The position numbers were made by a program, and so were the translations under genes. Below are positions 53,483 through 63,025 of a DNA stretch of 64,000 nt, piece after piece. The notes under the pieces were generated by a model. The model searched no databases. It saw only the letters and a list, made by a program, of their open reading frames with translations, and was not told the DNA's origin. How positions within the stretch are numbered: the stretch's first letter is position 1; each line of letters opens with the position of its first letter. Origin of the DNA: Mucilaginibacter phenanthrenivorans (lineage in GTDB: Bacteria > Bacteroidota > Bacteroidia > Sphingobacteriales > Sphingobacteriaceae); the NCBI RefSeq assembly GCF_024721155.1, contig NZ_JAHVAP010000008.1:372001-436000 (forward strand), written 5' to 3'.

Positions 53483-54641
53483 TTTTTCTTAAGCAAGTCA
53501 ACTTTTCTTCTATCGCCTCTGCCATTGCGGTGAAATTCCAGCTCCTGATCCTGTTTACAGAATTGGCCCCTAAAATAGATAATCCGGCCCTGGACCCTGT
53601 CAACTCTTTAAGGTACTGTACCAATTGTTTCTCATTGCCACTTTCAAATACTTTGCCGTTGTTGTTGTCAATTACTAAGTCTGCAAAACAGCCCGCTTTA
53701 TCAGAAACCAAAACCGCTTTTCCACAGGCCATCGCTTCATTAACGGCCAATCCCCAGGTCTCTCCCGGCCCGTTGGAAGGGAGGCAAAATAAATCACAGG
53801 CCTGGTAGATTGCAGGCATTTTAGATTGATTCTGAAAGTCTAAAAAATGAATATTTGGCTCACCGGCGGCTAAACGCTTTAAGTGTTCTTCCAGGCGCCC
53901 ATTCCCGACAAATAACAAGTGGATCCATGACCTGTTTTCCAGCAATAAAAAAGCTTTTAGCAATTCTTCCGGCGCTTTTTTTTCTTCAAGCTTACCCGCA
54001 AACAAAATCAATACGTCATTTTCGCCAAGACCTAAGTTCTTTCTTAAAGCTTCAACTGCCCCCGTATTTTGTACGGCAAACCTTTCGTTGTCAACCGCAT
54101 GGGGAGCAAAGGACAGCTGTTTATCCGCTAATCCATAGCTATTAAAGTACGCATGATTCAGACTTCCTACATAGAACGCATGGTCAATGTGGCGGTAAAC
54201 CCAGGATAAAAAAGTTTTTTTAATAAATGACCTTATGTATCCTTTTTCGTCAAGCAAAGTTGAATCGCCCCTGAAAAATACCGGTCGCCGGCCATGGAAA
54301 TATCGAATGGCTTTTAAATGAGCCTGATAAGCCCATCCGAATACAAGAATGGCATCTGCATTCCAGCCGTTAATCCGGTCGATCAGATCGGGGTTAACAA
54401 TACCGCTAAATTTATGCGAGCCCGGATTTTTAGAACTATTTGCCATCCATTCGTAATCATATCCCTCCAGTAAAGGGATATCCCATTTTATAACTTTCTC
54501 AAAGCCCGGATCGAACTTATTCAAAGCTCCTTTTCCCCAGGTGTAAAATACTTTTACCGCTACTTTTTCCCGTTTTGCCAGCAGTTTGAATACCGGGGCA
54601 TAATATTGAATCGGGTGCGTAGTTATAATAGCAAGTTTCAT
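53472..54641 (-). CDS. Glycosyltransferase family 4
   Basis: A 389-residue GT-B protein with ATG start (MKLAIITTHPIQYYAPVFKLL). The acceptor domain has a FRGDSTLLDEKGY segment. The donor domain shows LILFAGKLEEKKAPEELLKAF and the EX7E-type GETWGLAVNEAMACGKAVLVSDKAG. The TTHPIQYYAPVF opening is typical of GT4 enzymes in Bacteroidota exopolysaccharide loci. The ATG directly follows the FkbM gene stop with no gap. Confidence 0.9.
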   Translation of the reverse strand: MKLAIITTHPIQYYAPVFKLLAKREKVAVKVFYTWGKGALNKFDPGFEKVIKWDIPLLEGYDYEWMANSSKNPGSHKFSGIVNPDLIDRINGWNADAILVFGWAYQAHLKAIRYFHGRRPVFFRGDSTLLDEKGYIRSFIKKTFLSWVYRHIDHAFYVGSLNHAYFNSYGLADKQLSFAPHAVDNERFAVQNTGAVEALRKNLGLGENDVLILFAGKLEEKKAPEELLKAFLLLENRSWIHLLFVGNGRLEEHLKRLAAGEPNIHFLDFQNQSKMPAIYQACDLFCLPSNGPGETWGLAVNEAMACGKAVLVSDKAGCFADLVIDNNNGKVFESGNEKQLVQYLKELTGSRAGLSILGANSVNRIRSWNFTAMAEAIEEKLTCLRKNDD

Positions 54642-55526
54642 TTAGATATTTTCCCCCATCACCTTAAACTTATTTGCCATTTTTAAGCGCAGTTCAACGA
54701 TCTCCAAATTGCGGCAATAGATTGTATTATGGGAGCCAAAACTCTTTAAAAGGCTAAGTTGACGGCTGAAAGGGTCATAATGAAATGGTCTGAAATTATG
54801 GCGCAATAATAATTGGTGGATGCTTTGGTCATCAAAACCATAACGCTGGCCACTGCCGTTCAATTCTATAATTATGGCGTTTAGTTGCTTTTGATAAAGT
54901 GTTTTTTCCATGCCCTTTAAAACCTCTGTTTCAAAACCTTCAACATCGATCTTTATTAACGAAGGCCGGTCCTCCCCGAGTAATGAATCAATTGTGATAA
55001 CAGGAACGTGTATTGTTCCTATCGTTTCGCCATCAACGATTACATGGTTGGTGGTATCTTCATTTGTTGAAAAGCACAGGCTTCCGGGCTCACGGCCAGC
55101 ACCCGCATTGATCAGCCTGACATTTGCCTGAAGGTCATTTAGCGCGATGTTTTTTTCCAGCAACTCAAAAGTTGATCCGACCGGTTCGATACTGTAGCTC
55201 CTTGCCTTACATATCCCTGAAGCCAGCAGGGTATAGGAACCCACATTTGCACCCACGTCATAAAAAGCATCTCCCGGCCTGAGGTAATGCAGTAAAAAGG
55301 CCATGTCAAAAAATTCATGAAGGCCGCTGTATATATTACCTGTGATACCTGTCAACCCCTTTTTTGCAAAAAAACGGGTGTTAGCAATAAACGATTTGAT
55401 GATCAGTCCTTTCGAGAGCCTTAACTGGAGCTGCCATAAAATCAGCCTGCCAAACGCCCTGGCGAGGTGTCTGCTGCTTAGCGGGTGAGAAAAGATAAAC
55501 CCAAAGGTTATTTTAATTTTTTGCAT
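54642..55526 (-). CDS. FkbM-family methyltransferase
   Basis: A 294-residue protein with intact SAM motif I (FYDVGANVGSYTLLAS), SIEPVGSTFELLEKNIALN and the FkbM hallmark PSLIKIDVEGFETEVLKGM. Such enzymes O-methylate sugars in surface polysaccharides. It overlaps the upstream GT gene by 14 bases. Unlike the broken FkbM copy at 42875-43559, this one keeps the full ANxGxY loop. Confidence 0.92.
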   Translation of the reverse strand: MQKIKITFGFIFSHPLSSRHLARAFGRLILWQLQLRLSKGLIIKSFIANTRFFAKKGLTGITGNIYSGLHEFFDMAFLLHYLRPGDAFYDVGANVGSYTLLASGICKARSYSIEPVGSTFELLEKNIALNDLQANVRLINAGAGREPGSLCFSTNEDTTNHVIVDGETIGTIHVPVITIDSLLGEDRPSLIKIDVEGFETEVLKGMEKTLYQKQLNAIIIELNGSGQRYGFDDQSIHQLLLRHNFRPFHYDPFSRQLSLLKSFGSHNTIYCRNLEIVELRLKMANKFKVMGENI

Positions 55527-56790
55527 CTAAAACCTTGTTAAAAAGTAAACATTGTTGCTGCGCCATGGTGCGCGCCGAATAGCGTTCAATGGCATGCGCG
55601 TCATATGCGACCGGACCAGGAACTTGTTGCAGCACCATCTCAAAAAAATCAGTAATTCTTTCCATGTTTTGCTGCTGGAAATCAAATGCATGTACGGCGC
55701 CATATTCCTTTAAAATAGTGAGTCCGGAACTGGTGCTGCTGAATATCGCCAGCACTGGCTTCCGTGTTGAAAGATAGGGATAGATCTTTGATGCCGTATA
55801 GTTTAAATCATCCGAGCCGGGTATGAATAATGCATCCGCGGAAGCTAACACGGTCAGGGCATGATAAAATCCGATTCTGTCCGTGATTTCGATAACCTGG
55901 TCGCCAAGGCCCATGTTTTCTGCAAATGGTTTGATCGTTTCGGTCCCATGCCCATTTGCGGCATAGCTCGTCCCTATGAAATACAATTTAATGCTTTTTA
56001 AATTTATGTTTCGTTCTATTCCATTTTTCAGTGCGTTCAGCGCCAAACTTATGGCCGGGAGCATGTCCGCCCCCCCTCGTCCAATATACACAACGTTTTT
56101 GAAGGCCGGGTCCAACAGCGGTTCGAACTTGTCTTTATGTTTCAAGGCTATGTCCAGGTCGGTGTTAAATGCGCCGAATGTGATCACAGACGAAGCGATA
56201 CCGGCAAGGCGGGGGTAGCGTTTTTCAAGCGCTGTGAGATAGCCTTTGGAAACACTGATCAGGCCATCGACTTGCTTAAGGGCCAGCGGCTCAAGAAATT
56301 TGTTTAGCCTGTAGGAGATCCAATATTTCGGCGGTCGCTGTGATTTTGGCTTATCCTGGTAATATTCAGAATGCCAGGGATCTTGCAGGTCTATAACATA
56401 GGGTATGCCGAACTTCCTTTTCCAGTACGCTCCTAAAATACAAACCGGAAATTGCGTGGTCGAAAAATAAATAAGGTCATAGTGGCCTTTACTTAGCAGT
56501 ACATTTACTTTTTTTCGGAAGAAATAGATTGACCGGAGGGCAATGCTGCCAAGACCTAATTTTGAAGTGATGTTTTTAGGTAAAGCTTTTACTTTGTGAA
56601 CTTTTGTGCTAGCAGGGACGGATTCCAGCAGCAATTCATCTTTAACCAAATCTGCATACTGATCATCAACGGTTACAACCTCTGCATTCCAGCCAGATTG
56701 GTGATAATAAGGCAGGCTCATCCTGATTCGTTGCATATCCGCAGCATTTGTGGGAGGAAAATAGGGGGAAATGATCAGGACATTTTTCAA
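55513..56790 (-). CDS. Glycosyltransferase (GT-B, family 4-like)
   Basis: A 425-residue GT-B protein. MKNVLIISPYFPPTNAADMQRIRMSLP is the normal N-terminus, so TTG at 56790 is taken as start. Later parts include PYVIDLQDPWHSEYYQDKP, VVYIGRGGADMLPAISLALNAL and DALFIPGSDDLNYTASKIYPYLS with its C-terminal donor-site region. The family resembles the GT4-like proteins with a DxQDPW motif seen in exopolysaccharide loci. The donor is unknown. Confidence 0.85.
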   Translation of the reverse strand: MKNVLIISPYFPPTNAADMQRIRMSLPYYHQSGWNAEVVTVDDQYADLVKDELLLESVPASTKVHKVKALPKNITSKLGLGSIALRSIYFFRKKVNVLLSKGHYDLIYFSTTQFPVCILGAYWKRKFGIPYVIDLQDPWHSEYYQDKPKSQRPPKYWISYRLNKFLEPLALKQVDGLISVSKGYLTALEKRYPRLAGIASSVITFGAFNTDLDIALKHKDKFEPLLDPAFKNVVYIGRGGADMLPAISLALNALKNGIERNINLKSIKLYFIGTSYAANGHGTETIKPFAENMGLGDQVIEITDRIGFYHALTVLASADALFIPGSDDLNYTASKIYPYLSTRKPVLAIFSSTSSGLTILKEYGAVHAFDFQQQNMERITDFFEMVLQQVPGPVAYDAHAIERYSARTMAQQQCLLFNKVLDAKN

Positions 56791-56793
56791 TTG

Positions 56794-58011
56794 TTAAACG
56801 TTTTCTATCAACTTAATAAATTGCAAACTTTCGTGCTCCCAATTCAATTTGTCCTGGCCCAGCGCATAGTTGAACTTTTTTGTCTGAAATAAAAGGTACC
56901 GGTCTTTGTCGTACATGCTTAATAACGTTGCCAGCGTACGCGGATCATTTTTATTGTATAATTGACCAGACAATGGATATTGCTCCAAAAATAATGTTTG
57001 CGCCCGGGTATCACTCGCAAGAATACACAACCCACATTGAAGGTAGGTGAATATTTTGTTGGTCAAACAAATGTCCCTGTTTAACGGGCTTCCTGTTTCA
57101 CTTGCCATTCCAATATCAAATCCGGCCGCAATTTTAAGAATTCCTTCAGGAGATACCGCCTTATGGATTTTGAGCTGATCCTCGCCCAGCCCCTTGTTTT
57201 TTGCGAAATCCTTGATATACGCCAGGTAAGTAGCGGAACAATGTCCCAGCAGCTCAAAAAGGATATAACGTTTGCTCAGGCCAATTGCTTCGATGACCTG
57301 TTCTAAGCCGCGATCCGGGCCGACAGTTTGAGAAAACCAGAATAACTTCAAAGGCGCACTTTCGTCGGGATTGCGAACGATGACCTTACCGGTTTTTGGA
57401 AAAACATTGTTAATCACCGTTGGTTCCAGGTACCTGTATACGTTTTTATAGTTTTCGGCTATCAAGGGGCTGGCTGCAGTAAAATAGTCGATTTTAGTAA
57501 AGTACTTTTCCTCGATATATTTGTTTAGCCGATAGCCATCGTCCTGCTCGGATATAAATTGACCGGAATGCATATCCTCTGCGTCATACCCAACCTTTGC
57601 CTTATTATGCCCTGCAGCAATGACAGCTACCGGAAGTGCGCCCAGGTTATGCGCAATGTAAAGCCCGGATCGCTGCAGGCGTGCGACGCTTTTAGCCTCT
57701 TCATAAGTACGATTGATGGCATTTTCCGCAATTCCAGGCCAATTGATGAATTTAAATATAATTGAACAGATTTTCTGACGCAGCCTCGTTTTAAAATAAT
57801 GCAATTTATCATTTTCGGGATGACCGCCGCAAATGGTATACATTCCAGGGTTTCTGCTTACTATTTCCAGGTCATATTTTTCCGCCCATGCCTGGTAAAA
57901 ACAATAGATCACATGAACATCATATCCCAAAGCCTTTAGCAATTCCGCTTCCTTAACGAGCCTTGGATTAGTTGTGGGCTGGCCCGTGGTTATAAAGGTA
58001 ACCTTTTTCAA
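56794..58011 (-). CDS. Glycosyltransferase (GT-B, family 4-like)
   Basis: About 405 residues. The TTG at 58011 (MKKVTFITTGQPTTNPRLVKEA) overlaps the upstream stop as TTGA and is preferred over a TTG three codons earlier at 58020. The protein has a GT-B layout (AHNLGALPVAVIAAGHNKAKVGYDAEDMHSGQ; LFWFSQTVGPDRGLEQVIEAI; FDIGMASETGSPLNRDICLTNKIFTYLQCGL). It lacks the classical EX7E but has the related LxNKIFxY region. Only 3 bases separate it from the next gene. Confidence 0.82.
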   Translation of the reverse strand: MKKVTFITTGQPTTNPRLVKEAELLKALGYDVHVIYCFYQAWAEKYDLEIVSRNPGMYTICGGHPENDKLHYFKTRLRQKICSIIFKFINWPGIAENAINRTYEEAKSVARLQRSGLYIAHNLGALPVAVIAAGHNKAKVGYDAEDMHSGQFISEQDDGYRLNKYIEEKYFTKIDYFTAASPLIAENYKNVYRYLEPTVINNVFPKTGKVIVRNPDESAPLKLFWFSQTVGPDRGLEQVIEAIGLSKRYILFELLGHCSATYLAYIKDFAKNKGLGEDQLKIHKAVSPEGILKIAAGFDIGMASETGSPLNRDICLTNKIFTYLQCGLCILASDTRAQTLFLEQYPLSGQLYNKNDPRTLATLLSMYDKDRYLLFQTKKFNYALGQDKLNWEHESLQFIKLIENV

Positions 58012-59036
58012 GATTTGCAACTCACCTTATAATAGAGCTGTTCATACTGTTTGCTGATGCTAACAGCGCTAAATTTATCCGCTGCAACCTGTCTGCATTT
58101 TTTTCTGTCTATCAGTTGAAGCTTACCGACGCACGCTGCCATTTCTGTGACCGAATCTGCCAGATAGCCATTCAAACCATCGACAATAACCTCTGGTAAT
58201 GCGCCCCTTCTGAATCCAATAACAGGGGTGCCGCAGGCCAATGCTTCTGCCATCACAATTCCGAAAGGTTCGTCCCAGGTAACAGGCATTAGCAACGCGG
58301 CTGCGCTTCCGAGCAGTTCATTCTTCTGCAAGTCATTGACCGGGCCAATATAAAATACGTTTTTTTCGTCAATATATGGTGCTACCATTTCCCGGTAATA
58401 ACGCAGATGGGATTCTTCTTCGGGAATGTTTCCGGCAATTATTAATTTTTTTCCGCTTTCACGGGCAACCTGGATGGCGAGCGCAGTTCCTTTTTCTGCC
58501 TGTATCCTGCCCAGGAAAACCAACGGTGCCCCTGGTCCGACAGCAGCGCTGAAATCATAATCGCCGAGATTAACGCCGTTGTAGATCGTGCTTACTTCGC
58601 AAAGGGCGGTCATTTGCCGGGCAATAAAATCACTGCAGGCCGTGAAACTAAGTGATTTTTTCCTGGCCAGCTTCACTGCCCTGCTTACCTGGGATAGGGT
58701 AGGTGGTAACTGGTATGAAACGATCTTGGGAAGGTTGGAAAACATCAACAGGGCAATGTTGTTCATGCGTCCAAAAGTATGTACGAGATCAAAGCCCTGG
58801 AATGCTATTTTGACGGTCAGCAAGTTAATAGCAAGGAAGTTTTTTAAATTGTAGGGTGCGTTCTCGGTATAGCCTCTTAAAGCTGTTCCAGGTTTTGACT
58901 GTCCATTGGCAAAAAGTGTAACCTCATGGCCATTTTTTTTCAGTTCCTGAATTATCATATAAACGATCCGTTCAATACCTCCGTATTTTTCAGGAGGAAC
59001 AGGAATCAAGGGATTAACGATCAGCGCTATTTTCAA
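58008..59036 (-). CDS. Glycosyltransferase family 4
   Basis: A 342-residue GT-B transferase, TTG start at 59036 giving MKIALIVNPLIPVPPEKYGGIERIVYMI. Key parts are FGRMNNIALLMFSNLP, STIYNGVNLGDYDF, LVFLGRIQAEKGTALAIQVA and WDEPFGIVMAEALACGTPVIGFRRGALPEV, the intact EX7E motif. It is likely soluble and membrane-associated, adding one sugar to the repeat unit. Confidence 0.9.
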   Translation of the reverse strand: MKIALIVNPLIPVPPEKYGGIERIVYMIIQELKKNGHEVTLFANGQSKPGTALRGYTENAPYNLKNFLAINLLTVKIAFQGFDLVHTFGRMNNIALLMFSNLPKIVSYQLPPTLSQVSRAVKLARKKSLSFTACSDFIARQMTALCEVSTIYNGVNLGDYDFSAAVGPGAPLVFLGRIQAEKGTALAIQVARESGKKLIIAGNIPEEESHLRYYREMVAPYIDEKNVFYIGPVNDLQKNELLGSAAALLMPVTWDEPFGIVMAEALACGTPVIGFRRGALPEVIVDGLNGYLADSVTEMAACVGKLQLIDRKKCRQVAADKFSAVSISKQYEQLYYKVSCKS

Positions 59037-59125
59037 ATATCTTTAGGGATTGGTACTTACAAAAGTACGAAACACTTTCCATAAACCTTTTGGACTATGC
59101 GGGAATGCTGCTGCCGGAAAAGGTA

Positions 59126-60079
59126 CTAAAGATAAGACCTTATTTTTTTGAGCAGTTTCCATCCGAAAAATATTGTTAGCAGGCTGGTGATTTTTCCGGA
59201 GGGAAATGGCAAATCGGCACCCCCAAGTATTTCGATCTGTTTTTCGGCCTTTTTAATCAGTTCAGGATTTGCCGGATAGGTGCTGTAGACAAATAATTGC
59301 CACATATTCGCGCAGCTTCTCAACAAGAGCGGGTCGTTATCATAAGCTGCAACCACCCTATCAACGGAAAGGGCGATCGAATTATAAAACGATACATGCG
59401 CTTCGTGGCTGTTGCTTGCTGACAGGCCGGCTACCCCGGAGCGATAGTAAAATTTCGCATCACTATTAAAGACAATTTTTCTTACGCTTAAAAAAACCCT
59501 TGTGAAAAACTCGAAATCGTCGTTCAGGGAAAGACGCTCATTCCAACGTCCGGCTTCGCCGAGTAATTGCCTTGGGATCATTACCCGGCCGGGGTTGGTC
59601 ATCGGGTTGGCATTGTACCAGTAAAATTTTATCCATTCTGTAAAACTCATTGGACCCGGGGGTATTGGTTCCTCGCCAAACGCAGCTAAGTTATTATTGT
59701 AGAAACGCCCCCAGCAGGCCATGACGACAATATCGTCCTGATCTTTAATTTTATGGTATTGCTGTGTGATGTAATCAGGAAATACATAGTCGTCAGCATC
59801 AAAGTAAATAATGTACCGGCCTTTACTATGGTCAAAGCCGATGTTACGGGCCCTTGCAGCTCCTCCATTATCGGTATGGATCAGGTTGATCCTTGAGTCA
59901 GAAACCGTTTTGATCAAACCTGCAGTGTCATCAGTTGACCCGTCATTGACCACGATTATTTCAATATTCGGATAATCCTGCATGCAAAGGCAGGTCAGTG
60001 TTTGAACAATAAAAGCACCCGCATTATAAACCGGCACACAAAGGGATACTAATGGATATATTAAATCATTTTCTCCCAT
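59126..60079 (-). CDS. Glycosyltransferase family 2
   Basis: A 317-residue GT-A protein with ATG start: LVSLCVPVYNAGAFIVQTL, IEIIVVNDGSTDDTAGL, GGAARARNIGFDHSKGRYIIYFDADDYVFPD (DxD), and the acceptor region WNERLSLNDDFEFFTRVFL. A typical repeat-unit glycosyltransferase. It overlaps the upstream gene by 19 bases. Confidence 0.92.
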   Translation of the reverse strand: MGENDLIYPLVSLCVPVYNAGAFIVQTLTCLCMQDYPNIEIIVVNDGSTDDTAGLIKTVSDSRINLIHTDNGGAARARNIGFDHSKGRYIIYFDADDYVFPDYITQQYHKIKDQDDIVVMACWGRFYNNNLAAFGEEPIPPGPMSFTEWIKFYWYNANPMTNPGRVMIPRQLLGEAGRWNERLSLNDDFEFFTRVFLSVRKIVFNSDAKFYYRSGVAGLSASNSHEAHVSFYNSIALSVDRVVAAYDNDPLLLRSCANMWQLFVYSTYPANPELIKKAEKQIEILGGADLPFPSGKITSLLTIFFGWKLLKKIRSYL

Positions 60080-60990
60080 AACTCCGTAAAATACATTTTT
60101 TTTGAAAGGTCGACATAATGATGAAGTGAGCCGCGTTCATTCGCTATGGCATCTTTATCCGGATTTACAATATATTCATCCGCCGGCAACATTATTGACA
60201 CGCTATTTCCAATTACCATTGCTGTGAGGGCTTGCTCCAGGTAATAGGATGTTCCGGCCGCATCTTCCAGTTCTCCGATCCACTTTTCCAGCTTTATCCA
60301 GTCGATTTCATTGCTTTTCAAACCGACGGCACCGACATTTAACAGCGGTTTGATCGTGGTACTGCTCAGTCGCTCCATCAGTTCAACCGGATACCCGTAG
60401 GATTGAATGCAATCAACCAATGTCAACGGAATTTCAGGGTTCCTTAACCAGCGGATCATTTCGAAAGGTTCCTGCCAGAATAACATATCGGAATCCAGCA
60501 CAAGTTTCCAGTTTTCACCGCCCAGCATATGTATATCGGTGAGTTTTCTGATATGCGGATAAATCCTGCGTTTTAGATTAATGTTGGGAAAAGATTCGGA
60601 GGGAAGCCCGCGGTTAATACACTTGTCAATGCTTCCGGTGGGGACTACGGTAGCCTTTGGCAATAGCCTTTCAATAGCATTCAAAATTGTTGCATCAAAA
60701 GTCCCGTCATCGACCAGGATAAATTGAAATTGCTCGCTGGTAACGAGGCTAAGGGAACGGATGCAAAATAAAGTTTGATAAAGATATTTTTTTCCGGTAA
60801 GGAAATAAACAGGCAACCCGCCGGGAAAAGAGTGCACAGGAGGTAACTGATAGGCTGCTTTTTCCATTCTTTTTGCTCCCCTGAGCATTCGCAGGTAAGC
60901 CGGATATCCCCCAAAACGCCTGTACTTATGTAATTTTGACTTTGGATAACGGTAGCAGAAATTGATGAGTTGCTGGATCAGGGTTGTCAA
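60061..60990 (-). CDS. GT-A-fold glycosyltransferase-like protein
   Basis: A 309-residue protein with GT-A-like features: PVYFLTGKKYLYQTLFCIRSL, FILVDDGTF and the LVLDSDMLFWQEP segment, which holds a DxD-type metal motif. It does not match a standard GT2 N-terminus and may be nearer to GT8/GT-like sugar-nucleotide transferases. The likely start is TTG at 60990, since an in-frame stop lies a few codons upstream and no ATG is available. The acceptor is unknown. Confidence 0.75.
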   Translation of the reverse strand: MTTLIQQLINFCYRYPKSKLHKYRRFGGYPAYLRMLRGAKRMEKAAYQLPPVHSFPGGLPVYFLTGKKYLYQTLFCIRSLSLVTSEQFQFILVDDGTFDATILNAIERLLPKATVVPTGSIDKCINRGLPSESFPNINLKRRIYPHIRKLTDIHMLGGENWKLVLDSDMLFWQEPFEMIRWLRNPEIPLTLVDCIQSYGYPVELMERLSSTTIKPLLNVGAVGLKSNEIDWIKLEKWIGELEDAAGTSYYLEQALTAMVIGNSVSIMLPADEYIVNPDKDAIANERGSLHHYVDLSKKMYFTELWEKMI

Positions 60991-61012
60991 TGAATCGTCG
61001 CTGTAATTTTAA

Positions 61013-62071
61013 TTAGTTTTTGAAAGAAGCCATAAGCGGGTCCGTGTATCGCCGAAATTTAATAAAAGGTTTTTCGACGGCAATAAAGCTGAGCAGGCCA
61101 AGCCCGGCAGCGGCGAGAACAGATATGCCAACGAAACATAAATAATTAACGCGTTGACCAAAAAGCACATGCACGAGATGCTGTACCGGGAATCCATAAA
61201 TATAAATGCCGTAAGATATATCGTATTTAACCTTATATTCAAAAAGCTGGAAGGCGTTGACCAGGACCAGGGCGATTAATAAAGGGGAGATGATATTATA
61301 TCCGCCGAATTTTATAAGCAGCAGGGTAAAGAACAAGGCGTAAACGGTTCCGCGTTTGTCTAAAGTGAAGCTGTCTTTAAAGACATGCAAGAGCATTCCT
61401 GCAAGATAGGCAGTGTAAAGCTTCAATGCGGGGCTCAGGATCAGAATCGTAGGACCGAATGTTTTTGAAAAATTGAAGTTGATGGCAAAAAAAATAAAGG
61501 TAACAATTGCAGTGATCAACAAGAGCACCTTATTTTTATCAAATAGCCCCAGCATTCCGGCGATCAGCGTGAAAACATAACATTGAATCTCCGGAAGCAA
61601 ACTCCACAAGCTGCCGTCCAGCGATTCTTTATAAGCTGAATAATTCAGTACGTCCCTGATGCTCCATTGCCGGATCCCAAAAAACATATTCCGGAAAAAG
61701 AAACTTGCCGCGCTTTCCGGGCCGGTAAAGGCAAACGCCGCGAGCGCGCGTCCCGTGATCATAAAGATGAGTGGTGAAATGATGAAGCCGGTCACCAGCA
61801 AGCTTACCAAAAATCCCGGAACGATGCGTAACAGCCGGTGGCTTGCAAAAAGCAACAGATTATGGGTACGTTCAAAGCTTGCTGTGATCAGGAATCCGCT
61901 CAGTGTGAAAAAACCCATTACACAGAACTCTCCCAGGTTTGACTGGTTTTTGGATAACAATGCAAGGGGGTCGATCAGCCTGTATCCTCCAATTACGATG
62001 GCATGGTTAAACAATACGCCTATGGCTAATAATACCCTGAGGAGGTCGAAAGCATTTTTTCTGTTGGACAT
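61013..62071 (-). CDS. Acyltransferase 3 family (OafA/YrhL-like) membrane protein
   Basis: A 352-residue protein with about ten membrane helices. It opens NRKNAFDLLRVLLAIGVLFNHAIVIGGY, where the His of FNHA fits the conserved acyltransferase-3 histidine, and continues VMGFFTLSGFLITASFERT and SHRLLRIVPGF. These integral enzymes O-acylate surface polysaccharides. ATG start. Confidence 0.92.
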   Translation of the reverse strand: MSNRKNAFDLLRVLLAIGVLFNHAIVIGGYRLIDPLALLSKNQSNLGEFCVMGFFTLSGFLITASFERTHNLLLFASHRLLRIVPGFLVSLLVTGFIISPLIFMITGRALAAFAFTGPESAASFFFRNMFFGIRQWSIRDVLNYSAYKESLDGSLWSLLPEIQCYVFTLIAGMLGLFDKNKVLLLITAIVTFIFFAINFNFSKTFGPTILILSPALKLYTAYLAGMLLHVFKDSFTLDKRGTVYALFFTLLLIKFGGYNIISPLLIALVLVNAFQLFEYKVKYDISYGIYIYGFPVQHLVHVLFGQRVNYLCFVGISVLAAAGLGLLSFIAVEKPFIKFRRYTDPLMASFKN

Positions 62072-62089
62072 TTTTAAGTGAAAATAATA

Positions 62090-63025
62090 TTAGGTGTTGC
62101 TATCCTCGTGGTAAATATCAGCCAGCCCGTCAAATGTGCCGCAAGCCCCGCGCCACTTAATGTAATTCACCGGGCCGGCCCAGGCCCGGCCAGTAATCCA
62201 TGCCTTAATCTTTCGCAAGCCTACTGTCCATGGAGCGATGCCTTTCCATGGATTTATCTTATGTTTTTGCAGCACGGCAATCCATGATTTATTCGTATTG
62301 TTGACCAGGCGGGCCAGGTATGCCGGCTGCATACGTTGCGCGGGAATAATGTGATGGAGCACCAATGACGGAAAATAGCCGATTTCCCATCCTGCATTAA
62401 GGATCGAAAGCACCAGGTCATTGTCACCGCCGGAAGCTAAGGAATAGCCCTGTCTGTCAGCTATCAGGCCCTTTTTGCTTTGAAGTCCTTTTATATAGGG
62501 CAGGATGGCCTCCGCCCGGAGGGCCATGCCGGCACCGATCGGGGCTGCCGCCGGATATTCACCATTCATTTTGTTTATGACAATCTCTTCTCCAAGATCC
62601 CTCAATGCTAAATTTCCGTAAAATTCCTTCAGCCAGAGCGGGGGGGGCGAATCAAAACTTGGAACCGACTTTCCCCCTATGGCGCCTATGCCTTCCTTTT
62701 CCCGGAAAATGCGCAGCACCTGGTCAAGATAGTTAACTTCCAATATATTATCGTCGTCCACCATCACGATCACTTGTCCCCGTGCTTCGAGAAAGCCTTT
62801 TAACCTGGCATGTGTAAGTCCCTGCCTGGACTCTGCAAGAACCTTTGCTGCCGGATTCCAGCTCAGGTCCGCCGTCGATAGCATATCATTTGTCGAATTA
62901 TTATCGATGATTATAAGCTCCCAGTTACTTACAGGCAGGTTTTGTTTTCTCAAACCATCAAGAGTCCGGTTAAGCCGGTTTTTATCCGGGTTGTAGGTCG
63001 CTATAATAACGGAAATACTAATCAC
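62090..63025 (-). CDS. Glycosyltransferase family 2
   Basis: A 311-residue GT-A protein: ISVIIATYNPDKNRLNRTLD, WELIIIDNNSTND, LTHARLKGFLEARGQVIVMVDDDNILE (DDD metal site) and the later LASGGDNDLVLSILNAGWE. The start seems to be GTG at 63025, overlapping the upstream stop by 8 bases. The pattern resembles GT2 enzymes with a C-terminal acceptor region PAQRMQPAYLARLV. Sugar specificity is unknown. Confidence 0.9.
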   Translation of the reverse strand: MISISVIIATYNPDKNRLNRTLDGLRKQNLPVSNWELIIIDNNSTNDMLSTADLSWNPAAKVLAESRQGLTHARLKGFLEARGQVIVMVDDDNILEVNYLDQVLRIFREKEGIGAIGGKSVPSFDSPPPLWLKEFYGNLALRDLGEEIVINKMNGEYPAAAPIGAGMALRAEAILPYIKGLQSKKGLIADRQGYSLASGGDNDLVLSILNAGWEIGYFPSLVLHHIIPAQRMQPAYLARLVNNTNKSWIAVLQKHKINPWKGIAPWTVGLRKIKAWITGRAWAGPVNYIKWRGACGTFDGLADIYHEDSNT

